From positions 1-18,371 of the forward strand of contig JAJYOS010000018.1 in assembly GCA_021796055.1 (NCBI GenBank): a stretch of 18,371 nucleotides of DNA. The letters run 5' to 3'. Positions 6,781 to 14,763 of the stretch are shown here, in pieces. The number at the start of each line of letters is the position of its first letter. Position 1 is the stretch's first letter. The notes under the pieces were generated by a model. It saw only the letters and a list, made by a program, of their open reading frames with translations. It was not told the origin of the DNA and did no database searches. A program made the position numbers and the translations under genes. Origin of the DNA: Bacteroidota bacterium (GTDB lineage: Bacteria; Bacteroidota; Kryptoniia; Kryptoniales; JAKASW01).

Positions 6781-7797
6781 GTGAACGACGTTACAGTTTC
6801 GAAAGCGGAACTCTGGTACAATGCGTTTCGTGGTTTCTATAGAAAAGAGCTGCCAATCGAAAAACTTGATCCCATTTCGAGGTGGCTTTACGCTTCACGA
6901 AGTATAATCCTGGTGATTTCAGCGCAGGCGGCGATAATAGCCGGGCTGCTCGCCATTCGGGCGGGATCATTCAATGGTTTATTTTTCATATTGCTACTTG
7001 TGGGCCTGGTTGTCGCCCACGCCGTGAGTAATCTCTCCAACGACTATTTCGGATTTCACAGGGGACACGATACTCCGGCATCCCCGAGAATGAGATACAC
7101 GCTTCATCCGCTCGCGAGCAATATGATGAACGTGAAATCCCTGAAGAGGGGAATTTGGTCACTGGTTACTGTCGGTGTCCTGATAGCGATCTACTTCACG
7201 GTTGTAAGAGGTCCCGTGGCCGCAATCTTCGCAGCTTTAGGGCTCGGCATACTGTACTGGTACGATGGAGCTCCCCGTGACTTGAAAAGCATAGGACTCG
7301 GCGAAATTGCCACCTTGATAGTGTGGGGGCCTTTAATGATAGGAGGCGGTTTCTTCTGCATGACGGGAAAAATTTCGACGCCTGCCTTCCTTGCTTCGAT
7401 TCCATATGGGCTAGGTGTTATGTCTATACTTGTCGGCAAACACATCGATCAGATGGAGTTCGACCAGACACAGAGTCAGAAGACTCTTCCGATCGTGCTG
7501 GGAGAAAAACGCGCCCGCGTCTTCAACCAGACTTCGATCTTCCTCATGTATTTTGTAGTACTTGTGCTGGTCGTGCTTGGCTACGTCACGCCGTTCGCGC
7601 TTCTCGTGTTCTTGAATTTTCCTCGTGCCTGGAAGGCGATGGGGGTCTTTTCCAAGCCTCGCCCTGATTCTGCGCCTGAAGGTTATATCGGTTGGCCGCT
7701 CTGGTACCACAGGTTCAGCCTGGTACACAACAAGAGGTTCGGCTGGCTGTACATACTGGGGTTGGCACTCGGCGCGGCGTACGCGTTAGTGTTCTGA
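6781..7797 (+). CDS. UbiA-family prenyltransferase, MenA-like
   Basis: A 338-residue integral membrane protein of the UbiA superfamily, which transfers an isoprenoid chain onto an aromatic acceptor; MenA relatives use 1,4-dihydroxy-2-naphthoate in menaquinone synthesis. The first metal-diphosphate motif is NDYFGFHRGHD (residues 87-97) and the second is HIDQMEFDQ (Asp223, Asp228), followed by KTLPIVLG, typical of MenA-like enzymes. Eight or nine hydrophobic helices are visible. The GTG at 6781 is preferred because AGGAG (6768-6772) is 8 bases upstream; a TTG at 6775 is only 2 bases from it. No other menaquinone gene is adjacent, so a different aromatic acceptor is possible. The C-terminal segment WPLWYHRF...NKRFGWLY is distinctive. 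Confidence 0.82.
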   Translation: MNDVTVSKAELWYNAFRGFYRKELPIEKLDPISRWLYASRSIILVISAQAAIIAGLLAIRAGSFNGLFFILLLVGLVVAHAVSNLSNDYFGFHRGHDTPASPRMRYTLHPLASNMMNVKSLKRGIWSLVTVGVLIAIYFTVVRGPVAAIFAALGLGILYWYDGAPRDLKSIGLGEIATLIVWGPLMIGGGFFCMTGKISTPAFLASIPYGLGVMSILVGKHIDQMEFDQTQSQKTLPIVLGEKRARVFNQTSIFLMYFVVLVLVVLGYVTPFALLVFLNFPRAWKAMGVFSKPRPDSAPEGYIGWPLWYHRFSLVHNKRFGWLYILGLALGAAYALVF

Positions 7798-7816
7798 TTG
7801 GATTGGCGGCGACTCG

Positions 7817-7834
7817 TTAGTCCTTCTTGACTAA
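7817..7834 (+). terminator. Weak hairpin after the prenyltransferase gene
   Basis: TTAGTC (7817-7822) and GACTAA (7829-7834) are exact inverted copies with a six-base loop, followed by the moderately T-rich TTCTTATTCCC. The stem is AT-rich and short, so the call is weak. Confidence 0.25.
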
Positions 7835-7888
7835 TTCTTATTCCCGCTCAATGCTACACATCGCTGAAAAATCGATTGTCTCTTTGGT

Positions 7889-7894
7889 TATAAA
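7889..7894 (+). promoter_or_regulatory. Candidate -10 box for the glycosyltransferase gene
   Basis: TATAAA is a 5/6 match to the -10 consensus, about 48 bases before the start codon. The best -35-like hexamer (TGAAAA, 7865-7870, 18-base spacer) matches poorly, so the call rests mainly on the -10 box and its position. Confidence 0.25.
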
Positions 7895-7941
7895 GGCAGT
7901 TTAGAAAAAGGACGATGATCCGTACACTATCCTGATTCGAA

Positions 7942-9795
7942 ATGGAACGGAAGAAGATACTTTGGGTTAGGCTTGATGCCATCGGCGACAACCTCCTCGC
8001 CGCATCGATGCTGCCGCACATTTACGAAAAGTTTGGACACGCGGCTATTACCGTCGTGTGCCAGAAACACATAGCGGAACTGTATCGGGCGAGTCCATAC
8101 GTGGAAAGAGTTGTCGGCGTCGACAAGATGGCTATGTTTCTCGACACGAAATACAGGAATGAAATCCTCCTTGAGCTTCGAAGCCGTGAGTTTGATTTAG
8201 CGCTCGATTCTACATGCTCGTGGGAACAGCTGGCCGACTTTCTCGTGGTCGGAAGCCTGGCGAAGGAAAAGGTTGCCTTCAGGAATTCGGCGGCGGTCGC
8301 TAAGAACGTGAAGGGGAAGCGAGATGGAATATTCACTACTCTCCTCGAATTTAGTTCCATCTACGGGCCGGAACTTGAGAAGTACCGTGAGTTTCTCGCG
8401 GGCATTGGCATAAATGCTCCGGCCTTGAATTCGACAGTGTGGATCCCCGAAGAAGACGACGCGTTTGCCGCGGACTTTTTTGGAAAGAATAAATTGCGGC
8501 CCGAGAAAACAATGGCGCTTTTTGCTTTCGGGCGCTCTCATCTTAGGACCTACCCTTTCTACGGAAACGCGCTTGAAGAGGTATGCGCCGAAAACGACTT
8601 CTCGATCCTGGCGTTTGGAGATGCACCGGCGTATGGATTCAACCAGAACTGTCTTAACGAAATCAATGCCAGATCCATCAACCTTAGCGGTAAGACTACG
8701 CTTCTCCAAACCGCAGCGCTCATGAAAAGATGTCGCATTGCCGTCGGTGCCGAGACAGGTTTGGCTCACATGGCTTGCGCGGTGGATATACCGAACGTAG
8801 TGGTCCTGGGGGGAGGGCACTATGGGCGGTTCATGCCATATGTGCGGAAAACATCTGTCGTCGCGCTCCCGCTGGATTGCTACTGGTGCGATTGGACATG
8901 CAAATACGAGTACTCTCATTGTGTAGTCAACATTGCACCTGAAGTTGTAGAAACTGCGGTGCGTGAGACTCTAAGCACCGAAAGCGCCAGGCCCCGTCTA
9001 TTTTTACATCCCGCCTCCCGTTGGACCAAGAGTTCGGCAGAACCAGCCTGGCAGATGCCTGACAAATTCACGACTTCTGACAACGTAGATATCATATCCG
9101 TTGAGTTTAACAGAAAATATCCTGCCGGAAGGATTTCCAGGCGCGACCTGGAATCGAAATTTGCCATGCACAACGATGCGGAAATGCCGAAGAGTGTAGC
9201 AGAAGCGTTGGAGAGTGCCGGTGGATTGCGCAGGGCGGGAGAATCTGCAAAGGCCCTCGAAATACTTGAGGACGCAATCCAGAAGAATCCGGGATTCCCT
9301 CCGCTCCTAAATATGAAAGGAGAGCTGTATGTCGAAGAAGGCCGCCTGGAGGAGGCTCGCGCGATCTTTTTCGGTATTATAACTTTGATCCCTTTCCACA
9401 CGGACGCCATGAACAATATCGCTGTGCTTGACATACTACAGAAAAGATACGATTCCGCGATCGGTGTCTTAAAGAGGCTTCTGGAAGTGGAACCGGACAA
9501 CAAGGTAGCGCTCTCCAATCTGCGCTTTATCGAGAAAGAGCTCAACCTAAGGAATGAACTCCTCAACGCCGAGCAGCTCATCATAAACGAAGATCTCGAC
9601 TCCGCGCGTCAAGTTCTTGATTCGATCTTAAAAGAGTATCCGGATAACGAGGACGCGGTTTCGGACCTTGCGGTGGTCGAGGCGAGAGACGGAAGGAGCG
9701 GTGAGGCGCTTCGACTGCTTCAGCGCGTGCTTGCCGGAAACCCGGATAACGAGTTTGCAGCGAAGCTTCTTGAGAAAGTCCTTCTGGGACAATAG
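7942..9795 (+). CDS. Glycosyltransferase family 9 (heptosyltransferase-like) fused to TPR repeats
   Basis: A 617-residue protein with two parts. Residues 1-346 match the GT9/ADP-heptose:LPS heptosyltransferase fold: the N-terminal RLDAIGDNLL motif (10-19), the sugar-nucleotide region GAETGLAHMACA (269-280), GGGHYGRF (290-297), and a cysteine cluster Cys313, Cys316, Cys320, Cys327 resembling the conserved cysteines of bacterial heptosyltransferases. Residues about 417-615 are helical tetratricopeptide-like repeats, with paired motifs such as AGESAKALEILEDAIQKNP and VLDSILKEYPDNEDAV, likely a protein-protein interaction module. Expected role: adding a sugar to lipopolysaccharide or another cell-surface glycan on the cytoplasmic side. 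No Shine-Dalgarno sequence is evident before the ATG. The acceptor and donor sugars cannot be inferred. The TPR tail is not part of the usual roughly 350-residue family member. Confidence 0.85.
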   Translation: MERKKILWVRLDAIGDNLLAASMLPHIYEKFGHAAITVVCQKHIAELYRASPYVERVVGVDKMAMFLDTKYRNEILLELRSREFDLALDSTCSWEQLADFLVVGSLAKEKVAFRNSAAVAKNVKGKRDGIFTTLLEFSSIYGPELEKYREFLAGIGINAPALNSTVWIPEEDDAFAADFFGKNKLRPEKTMALFAFGRSHLRTYPFYGNALEEVCAENDFSILAFGDAPAYGFNQNCLNEINARSINLSGKTTLLQTAALMKRCRIAVGAETGLAHMACAVDIPNVVVLGGGHYGRFMPYVRKTSVVALPLDCYWCDWTCKYEYSHCVVNIAPEVVETAVRETLSTESARPRLFLHPASRWTKSSAEPAWQMPDKFTTSDNVDIISVEFNRKYPAGRISRRDLESKFAMHNDAEMPKSVAEALESAGGLRRAGESAKALEILEDAIQKNPGFPPLLNMKGELYVEEGRLEEARAIFFGIITLIPFHTDAMNNIAVLDILQKRYDSAIGVLKRLLEVEPDNKVALSNLRFIEKELNLRNELLNAEQLIINEDLDSARQVLDSILKEYPDNEDAVSDLAVVEARDGRSGEALRLLQRVLAGNPDNEFAAKLLEKVLLGQ

Positions 9796-9800
9796 ACATT

Positions 9801-9814
9801 GATGCTCTAGCATC
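9801..9814 (+). terminator. Short hairpin after the glycosyltransferase gene
   Basis: GATGC (9801-9805) and GCATC (9810-9814) are exact inverted copies with a four-base loop, 5 bases after the stop codon, followed by a pyrimidine-rich stretch rather than a pure T-run. Weak terminator candidate. Confidence 0.25.
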
Positions 9815-9817
9815 TGC

Positions 9818-9852
9818 CATCTTTGCCCTTCTCCATCTTCTGCCCTTTTCAA
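9818..9852. repeat. Imperfect tandem pyrimidine repeat
   Basis: Two adjacent similar units, CCATCTTTGCCCTTCT and CCATCTTCTGCCCTTTT, follow each other within a pyrimidine-rich stretch between two genes. The copies differ by one inserted base and a substitution. This may be a decayed low-complexity tract; no function is evident. Confidence 0.35.
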
Positions 9853-9967
9853 ATTCCTTTTCACGACGCTACATCTGACAGCCATGCAAGTTGCCCGTTC
9901 TGTGGAATCCCGGCATTTTCTCTTGTAGAATTCTCAAAGATCCGCAGGCAAGATTCAGGAGGGAGAA

Positions 9968-10107
9968 ATGAAAAGGGCGTCAAGCATGATGTCGTTCTGG
10001 ATCGGGTTTCAATTTGCGTGTTAGCCATTGCGGCCGCGGTAAACCTATGGGGTTGCACAAGCATTCAACCGCTCGTGGTCGTGCGAAGCGTCGATGTTAA
10101 CGGGTGA
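9968..10107 (+). pseudogene. Probable frameshifted small lipoprotein gene
   Basis: A very good start signal, AGGAGGGA (9957-9964) then ATG at 9968, opens a frame that ends after 18 codons at TAG (10022-10024). A neighbouring frame continues to TGA at 10105-10107 and encodes a lipoprotein-type signal sequence, ICVLAIAAAVNLWGC, with a lipobox cysteine, then a short tail TSIQPLVVVRSVDVNG. One additional A in the AAAA run just after the ATG would join them into a 46-residue protein starting MKKGVKHD. So this is either a one-base decay, a sequence error or a shifted reading. The mature part would have only about 18 residues. A TTG-initiated frame from 9823 covers the same lipobox but lacks a ribosome site and a sensible N-terminus. 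Confidence 0.4.
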
Positions 10108-10119
10108 ATCAATTGAAGC

Positions 10120-10148
10120 TTGTAAATGTTTGACGTTAATTTTATAAT
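10120..10148 (+). promoter_or_regulatory. Sigma70-like promoter for the tsaD operon (leaderless start)
   Basis: TTGTAA (10120-10125, 4/6 match) and a perfect TATAAT (10143-10148) are separated by 17 bases. Only six bases lie between the -10 box and the ATG at 10155, so transcription would begin at or within a base of the start codon. No Shine-Dalgarno sequence precedes that ATG, which agrees with a leaderless message. Confidence 0.55.
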
Positions 10149-10154
10149 TCATTC

Positions 10155-11168
10155 ATGAATCTTCTGGCAATAGAGAGCTCATGCGACGAATGTTCGGCCG
10201 CGGTTCTTAAAGACGGCGCGCTTAAGTCGGTCGTGATTTCATCGCAGCTCATACATAGTGAATACGGCGGAGTGGTACCGGAGCTTGCCTCGCGCGCGCA
10301 TATGGAGCTCATAGTACCTGTAGTCGAGGAGAGTCTCAAGAAAGCATCGGCTTCCAAGGAAGAGATAGATTCCGTGGCGGTCACTTACGGACCTGGGCTC
10401 GCGGGATCCCTTATCGTCGGTATTAGTTTTGCAAAAGCCTTCGCCTCCTCGCGTGGTATACCTGTTGTCGGCGTCAATCATATGGAAGGCCACCTTTACT
10501 CGGCATTCCTCGAGGACGATAAGCCTGAATTCCCGTTTATCGCGCTCGTCGTGAGCGGTGGTCACACCATGCTCATTCATGTGAGGGAGCCTTTCACGCA
10601 TGAACTCCTGGGGCAGACGCGGGATGACGCGGCAGGCGAGGCTTTCGACAAGGTCGCCAAGCTTCTCGGACTCGGATACCCGGGCGGTCCGGTCATCGAC
10701 AAGATGGCAAAGGAGGGGGATCCGAAGGCGTTTAAATTTCCTCGCGCGTTCATGGATGGCGATTCGTTCGAGTTCAGCTTCTCCGGAATTAAAACAAGCG
10801 TGCTTTATCTTCTCAAGGAATTGAAATATGATCCCGACAAGCCCGATGAAAAGCTCGTTCGGGATATCTGCGCGTCTTTCCAGGCGGCCGTGATTGACGT
10901 GTTGGTGGCGAAGGCGATTAACGCTGCGCGAAAGTTCGGCGTGAAGTCTATAGTCGTCGCGGGCGGAGTCGCGGCCAATCGCGGCCTGCGTTCCGCGCTA
11001 CAGGCATCAGCCGAGTACATCGGCGCGAAGGCCTTCTTCCCGAGGCCCCTCTATTGCACGGATAACGCGGCGATGATAGGCATCGCGGCACACTTCAAGT
11101 ATCTTAAAACAGGCATGGTTACCGACCTCACCCTGAAACCAACTCCCAATCTCGCACTGAGTTTTTGA
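10155..11168 (+). CDS. tsaD: tRNA N6-threonylcarbamoyladenosine (t6A37) synthase subunit TsaD
   Basis: A 337-residue Kae1/TsaD/YgjD protein of normal length. With TsaB and TsaE it transfers the threonylcarbamoyl group from threonylcarbamoyl-AMP to A37 of ANN-decoding tRNAs in the cytoplasm. Visible signatures: N-terminal LAIESSCDE (4-12), HMEGH (109-113) with the two metal-binding histidines, VSGGHTML (133-140), DDAAGEAFDK (157-166), YPGGP (175-179), GGVAANRGLR (270-279) and CTDNAAMI with metal ligand Asp303. The start matches the family N-terminus exactly. It opens a run of seven close-packed genes; trpA begins one base after its stop. No tsaB or tsaE is in view. Confidence 0.97.
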   Translation: MNLLAIESSCDECSAAVLKDGALKSVVISSQLIHSEYGGVVPELASRAHMELIVPVVEESLKKASASKEEIDSVAVTYGPGLAGSLIVGISFAKAFASSRGIPVVGVNHMEGHLYSAFLEDDKPEFPFIALVVSGGHTMLIHVREPFTHELLGQTRDDAAGEAFDKVAKLLGLGYPGGPVIDKMAKEGDPKAFKFPRAFMDGDSFEFSFSGIKTSVLYLLKELKYDPDKPDEKLVRDICASFQAAVIDVLVAKAINAARKFGVKSIVVAGGVAANRGLRSALQASAEYIGAKAFFPRPLYCTDNAAMIGIAAHFKYLKTGMVTDLTLKPTPNLALSF

Positions 11169-11169
11169 A

Positions 11170-11973
11170 TTGAACAGAATCAAAGGAATGCTAGAAAAGG
11201 CCGTCCGGAACGGCAGCGGCAGAAAATTGCTGAGTGTGTACATGATGCCCGGATTTCCGCACAAGGATTCCGCGTTGAGGATCCTTACGGCGGCGGAAAA
11301 GGCGGGTGTGGACTTCGTGGAACTTGGCGTTCCGTTCAGCGATCCGCTCGCCGACGGGCCGGTAATTCAGCGGGCCGCGCAAGTCGCAATAACAAATGGC
11401 GTGACGCCTTCCGCAATCCTATCGATGGTGAAAGAGTTCCGGAAAAATTCAGAGCTTCCAATTATTCTGATGGGCTATGTGAATTCTTTCTTGAACGGCA
11501 TTGGCAAGAACTTCGCTACCAGGCTTCGCGATGCCGGCGTGGACGGCGTAATAATACCTGACCTTTCGTACGAAGAATCCCGCGATGTGAGGGAGGAAAT
11601 CGAGAAGGCTGGCTTGAGTATCGTGCTCCTGGTCGCTCCGACTTCCGGCGCAGACAGGATCGCCCGGCTCGACGAAGCGACCACCGACTTCAGCTACTGC
11701 GTATCCGTGACCGGCGTTACCGGAGCCAGGAAAAATCTCGTGAGCGACGAAGTTAAATCATTCCTGCAGCTTGTCGGGAAGACCGCCAGGAAGCCATTCG
11801 TCGTGGGATTCGGCATCTCGACGCCGGAGGCAGCCTACGAGATCTCGCGCTACGCGAACGGAATCGTCGTGGGATCGGCATTCTTACAGGCAATCTCCGA
11901 TGCGCCAAAAGGGGGAGAAGCTGAGAAGGCTTCGACATTTCTTAAGGGTCTCAGAACGGCAATCGACAAATGA
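11170..11973 (+). CDS. trpA: Tryptophan synthase alpha subunit
   Basis: A 267-residue TIM-barrel enzyme that cleaves indole-3-glycerol phosphate to indole and glyceraldehyde-3-phosphate, the indole passing to TrpB. Catalytic Glu51 (in VELGVPFSDP) and Asp62 (in LADGP) are present, as are the GVDGVIIPDL motif, SVTGVTGAR and the phosphate-binding VGFGIS. The TTG at 11170 is chosen because the resulting MNRI N-terminus fits the family; an ATG at 11188 would be shorter and has no better ribosome site. The gene follows tsaD by one base and overlaps the chorismate mutase gene by four. No trpB or other trp gene is adjacent, which is unusual since trpB and trpA are commonly neighbours. Confidence 0.95.
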   Translation: MNRIKGMLEKAVRNGSGRKLLSVYMMPGFPHKDSALRILTAAEKAGVDFVELGVPFSDPLADGPVIQRAAQVAITNGVTPSAILSMVKEFRKNSELPIILMGYVNSFLNGIGKNFATRLRDAGVDGVIIPDLSYEESRDVREEIEKAGLSIVLLVAPTSGADRIARLDEATTDFSYCVSVTGVTGARKNLVSDEVKSFLQLVGKTARKPFVVGFGISTPEAAYEISRYANGIVVGSAFLQAISDAPKGGEAEKASTFLKGLRTAIDK

Positions 11974-12302
11974 GCGGAATGAAATCGCTGAGAAGGAAGA
12001 TCGATCTGCTTGATAAGCTGATCGTAAGGCTTCTCAACAGGAGAGCGAGATACGCGGATGAAATTGGAAAGATAAAGGAAAAGCTCGGTCTCGAAGTTTA
12101 TTCACCCGAAAGAGAGAAAAAGGTTTTTGAAAACGTTAGCAAGGCCAACCCCGGTCCTCTGACCGACGAGGCTGTAAGAAGGGTGTACGAAAGAATAATA
12201 GACGAATCGAGACGCCTGGAGCGTGAAAGCGTTGAAGAGAGGCGGACGTCGATCGTCCCGGGGAAACGCCGCAAGCATTCATCAAAGGAATCTCCGGACT
12301 AA
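11970..12302 (+). CDS. Chorismate mutase, AroQ class
   Basis: A 110-residue all-helical monofunctional chorismate mutase of the AroQ fold, converting chorismate to prephenate for phenylalanine and tyrosine synthesis. By alignment to the E. coli P-protein mutase domain, the active-site residues are Arg8, Arg25, Lys36, Arg48 and Glu49, with the segment IIDESRRLE near the end. That segment has Glu where E. coli has Gln88; Glu at this position is known in yeast chorismate mutase. The ATG overlaps the trpA stop (ATGA). The last 20 residues are a basic, probably disordered tail. No prephenate dehydratase, dehydrogenase or DAHP synthase domain is attached. Confidence 0.9.
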   Translation: MSGMKSLRRKIDLLDKLIVRLLNRRARYADEIGKIKEKLGLEVYSPEREKKVFENVSKANPGPLTDEAVRRVYERIIDESRRLERESVEERRTSIVPGKRRKHSSKESPD

Positions 12303-12310
12303 GGAGATTT

Positions 12311-13315
12311 ATGAGCGACAAGAGGGACTTTAAACGCGTTGTCCAAGGCACTCTTGCGATAATCGCCGTCGCGTGGCTGGTAGCCTTCGTGGCGCCGATT
12401 CACAGCGCGGGGGGAAAGGGAATCATCCTGACTATTCAGCGCGGCGAATCTGCCGATCAGGTTTATTCAACCATCACTCGTTCCCATGTCGTCTCCAATA
12501 TTGTGCTCTTCAGGATCTTCTCAAAAATCTTTAGCATCGATCGCAAGATAAAGGCGGGGAAGTATTTGCTTTCCGGATATTACTCTGACTACGATGTCAT
12601 GAGGCTCATCTCTGCAGGGAAAAGCAACCTTCTTGTTTCCGTGACGATTCCAGAGGGGATGGATACTAGGCAGATAGCCGAGATATGCCACCATGATCTC
12701 GGTGTGGATTCCGCTGCATTCGCGAGAGAAGCGCTCGGGGACTCAATGGCCGAAGTTCTTGGGGTACCGTCATCGAATCTGGAGGGGTACTTATTTCCTG
12801 ACACGTACGACTTTTATTACGGCACTAAGCCGGGCGAAATAATGAAGCGGATGACGGATGAGTTTAAATTTTATTTCAATGATTCGCTGAAGGAACGCGC
12901 GCGCGTTATGGGCTACACGGTCAACCAGATCATGACCATGGCATCGATAGTAGAAGCGGAGGCGCAGATCGATTCGGAAAGAGCTATCATCGCAAGCGTT
13001 TATTACAACCGGCTGAGGAAGCGCATGCCTCTCGACGCCGATCCGACAATCGAGTACGCGCTAGGGAAGCATACCGAGATCTATTATAAGGATCTGCACA
13101 TCAAGTCGCCTTACAATACGTATGAAAACTACGGTCTTCCTCCGACCCCGATATGCAGCCCCGGTTTGAAGTCCATAATGGCGGCTCTGTATCCCGACAC
13201 GACGGATTATCTTTACTTCGTGGCAAACGGGAAAGGCGGGCATGTATTCACCGTAACTTTCAGAGCCCACAAACGCGCCATACGTGCCTACCGACGTGCC
13301 ATGATGAGAGAGTAA
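12311..13315 (+). CDS. mltG: Endolytic murein transglycosylase MltG (YceG-like)
   Basis: A 334-residue inner-membrane lytic transglycosylase that cuts nascent glycan strands and so limits their length. A single membrane helix spans about residues 13-30. A LysM-like segment follows (about 39-105), then the YceG catalytic domain with EGYLFPDTY (158-166), MASIVEAEA with the expected catalytic Glu215 (equivalent to E. coli Glu218), LDADPTIEYALG (241-252) and SPYNTY...GLPPTPICSPG (267-285). AAGGAG (12301-12306) sits 4 bases before the ATG and overlaps the preceding stop codon. It lies mid-operon between aromatic amino acid and membrane genes, so its regulation is presumably housekeeping. Confidence 0.96.
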   Translation: MSDKRDFKRVVQGTLAIIAVAWLVAFVAPIHSAGGKGIILTIQRGESADQVYSTITRSHVVSNIVLFRIFSKIFSIDRKIKAGKYLLSGYYSDYDVMRLISAGKSNLLVSVTIPEGMDTRQIAEICHHDLGVDSAAFAREALGDSMAEVLGVPSSNLEGYLFPDTYDFYYGTKPGEIMKRMTDEFKFYFNDSLKERARVMGYTVNQIMTMASIVEAEAQIDSERAIIASVYYNRLRKRMPLDADPTIEYALGKHTEIYYKDLHIKSPYNTYENYGLPPTPICSPGLKSIMAALYPDTTDYLYFVANGKGGHVFTVTFRAHKRAIRAYRRAMMRE

Positions 13316-13323
13316 GGGCGCCC

Positions 13324-14763
13324 ATGTCCGTTTTCTCGATCATCAGGTTTAGAATTAAACAAACGATCTCGGGTGAGAGGTCACGGGGCATTCTCAAATT
13401 TCTCGCGCCAGATATTTTTATCGGCCTTTTTCTGGTAGTCTCTCCCGACTCCACGCGCGTGGAATACTTCTCGGTGAGGGTGGCCATAGTGGCGACGGGC
13501 GTAGCCCTTTTCACCGCGCTCGCCGAGACAAGGAGATTTTTCTTCTCCGGTGGAGACATTGAGAGGTTCTATTTCGTGAGGCCAACGGTCTCCTCCCGGA
13601 TTGCATCCATATCGGGGATGTTTGTGTTGATATTCCTAATCGTGGCCGCCGTGTTCGTACCCACATTGCTTCTGAGTCCCGGAGGGTTTCGCTTCATTGC
13701 GAGCGGAATTCCCATGATGGTTGCATCAGTATGCGCTTCGACATCTATATATTTCTTACTTATTTTCATTTTGGCATTGGTTCCGGCGGGTGCCGCTAAT
13801 CGCGCCTTAACATTTTTGCAGATATTCATGGCGCTGGCGCTGCTCGCGACATTTCAGCTTTCAGCCAGAGTTGATTTCTTGGCTGATCCCATGGTCCTGA
13901 TTTTGGCTGCTCTCTTGCTGTTCTTCTCTCTTGCGATTCTGTTTGTGTTGTTGCCGTTTTCTGAGAGATTGGTTGAGAAACTCGGATACGAGAGCGAAGG
14001 CTCGATCGCAGACCTTGTCGGGATTGTTGAACGGATAAAGAAGCCGCTCCTCATTCAAAGCGACGAAGAAAAGGCCGGCCTCATGTTCTTCCTGTCAAAT
14101 CTGTTCCGAAGTTCTCAGTTTAGATTGTCGACTATCGGAGTGGCAGGCACTCCGGTGATGGTGGCAGTTTACTGGTCTATGCAAAGACTCCCATTGATGA
14201 GTTTCGATCCATTCCGCCACTATTTTGCCCCAAATTATATCGCGCCGGTCGCTTCGCTTGTGGTTTCAGGAATAGTGGTCCAATACTTCCTGTCGCAGAA
14301 CGTGCTAAGTTCAAGGGATCATGAGGCGGGATGGGTATTCAAGGTTCGGCGAAAGTTCGATTCCGGAAAGTTCGTCCTCGGTGTTCGGAAGGGACTCCTT
14401 CTATTTGTTCACGTGCCTGTCACGATACTGGTGTTTGTAGCGTCGCTTTTCACGAACCCGCCTGCAATAGCCTTTGCGGTTGCTGCGACATACTATTTCA
14501 TGGTACATGTGGCAGCGAGCTGGTTCTCGGTTGCCCAGAGGCGGCTTCCGTTTTCTGTGCCGTTCACTCCGCTCGGCGCCCCCGAGATGGTGAATCTGGT
14601 CTTCATGTTTGTGTATTCGTTCCTGGTTACCATGGCGCTGATATTCGCTTACGGAAGCACCGGGAAACTTTTGATGGTGAACCTTTTAGCTTTTATCTTA
14701 ATAGGTGTTCTCGAGTTTTCATCCGTGGCAATAGTGAATAAGAGGGTCAACGCAGGTGTCTGA
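13324..14763 (+). CDS. Polytopic membrane protein, possibly an ABC-2-type permease
   Basis: A 479-residue protein with about 11-12 hydrophobic helices in two halves (about 25-210 and 270-472), separated by a hydrophilic loop (about 212-268). The ATG at 13324 follows AAGGG (13314-13318) by 5 bases; longer frames reaching back into mltG are not credible. I do not recognise a named family. Two segments resemble putative ABC exporter permeases: GGDIERFYFVRPTVSSRI (77-93), which resembles the segment after the second helix in those proteins, and SSRDHEAGWVFK (329-340). That function is inference and no ATPase gene is in the window. The stop overlaps ubiX by 8 bases, so the two are co-translated. 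Confidence 0.8.
   Translation: MSVFSIIRFRIKQTISGERSRGILKFLAPDIFIGLFLVVSPDSTRVEYFSVRVAIVATGVALFTALAETRRFFFSGGDIERFYFVRPTVSSRIASISGMFVLIFLIVAAVFVPTLLLSPGGFRFIASGIPMMVASVCASTSIYFLLIFILALVPAGAANRALTFLQIFMALALLATFQLSARVDFLADPMVLILAALLLFFSLAILFVLLPFSERLVEKLGYESEGSIADLVGIVERIKKPLLIQSDEEKAGLMFFLSNLFRSSQFRLSTIGVAGTPVMVAVYWSMQRLPLMSFDPFRHYFAPNYIAPVASLVVSGIVVQYFLSQNVLSSRDHEAGWVFKVRRKFDSGKFVLGVRKGLLLFVHVPVTILVFVASLFTNPPAIAFAVAATYYFMVHVAASWFSVAQRRLPFSVPFTPLGAPEMVNLVFMFVYSFLVTMALIFAYGSTGKLLMVNLLAFILIGVLEFSSVAIVNKRVNAGV

Noticed and set aside
7915..7935. Six-codon mini-frame just before the glycosyltransferase gene, possibly a leader peptide
   Set aside because: Its AAGGA is only two bases from the ATG and there is no attenuator-like pair of hairpins.
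8197..8919. 240-codon minus-strand frame inside the glycosyltransferase gene
   Set aside because: It is a shadow of a well-supported gene; its composition is Arg/His/Cys-rich and matches no family I know.
9823..10107. 94-codon frame starting at a TTG and running through the lipobox
   Set aside because: No ribosome site precedes the TTG and its first 45 residues look like translated low-complexity DNA; the better start is the ATG at 9968 in another frame.
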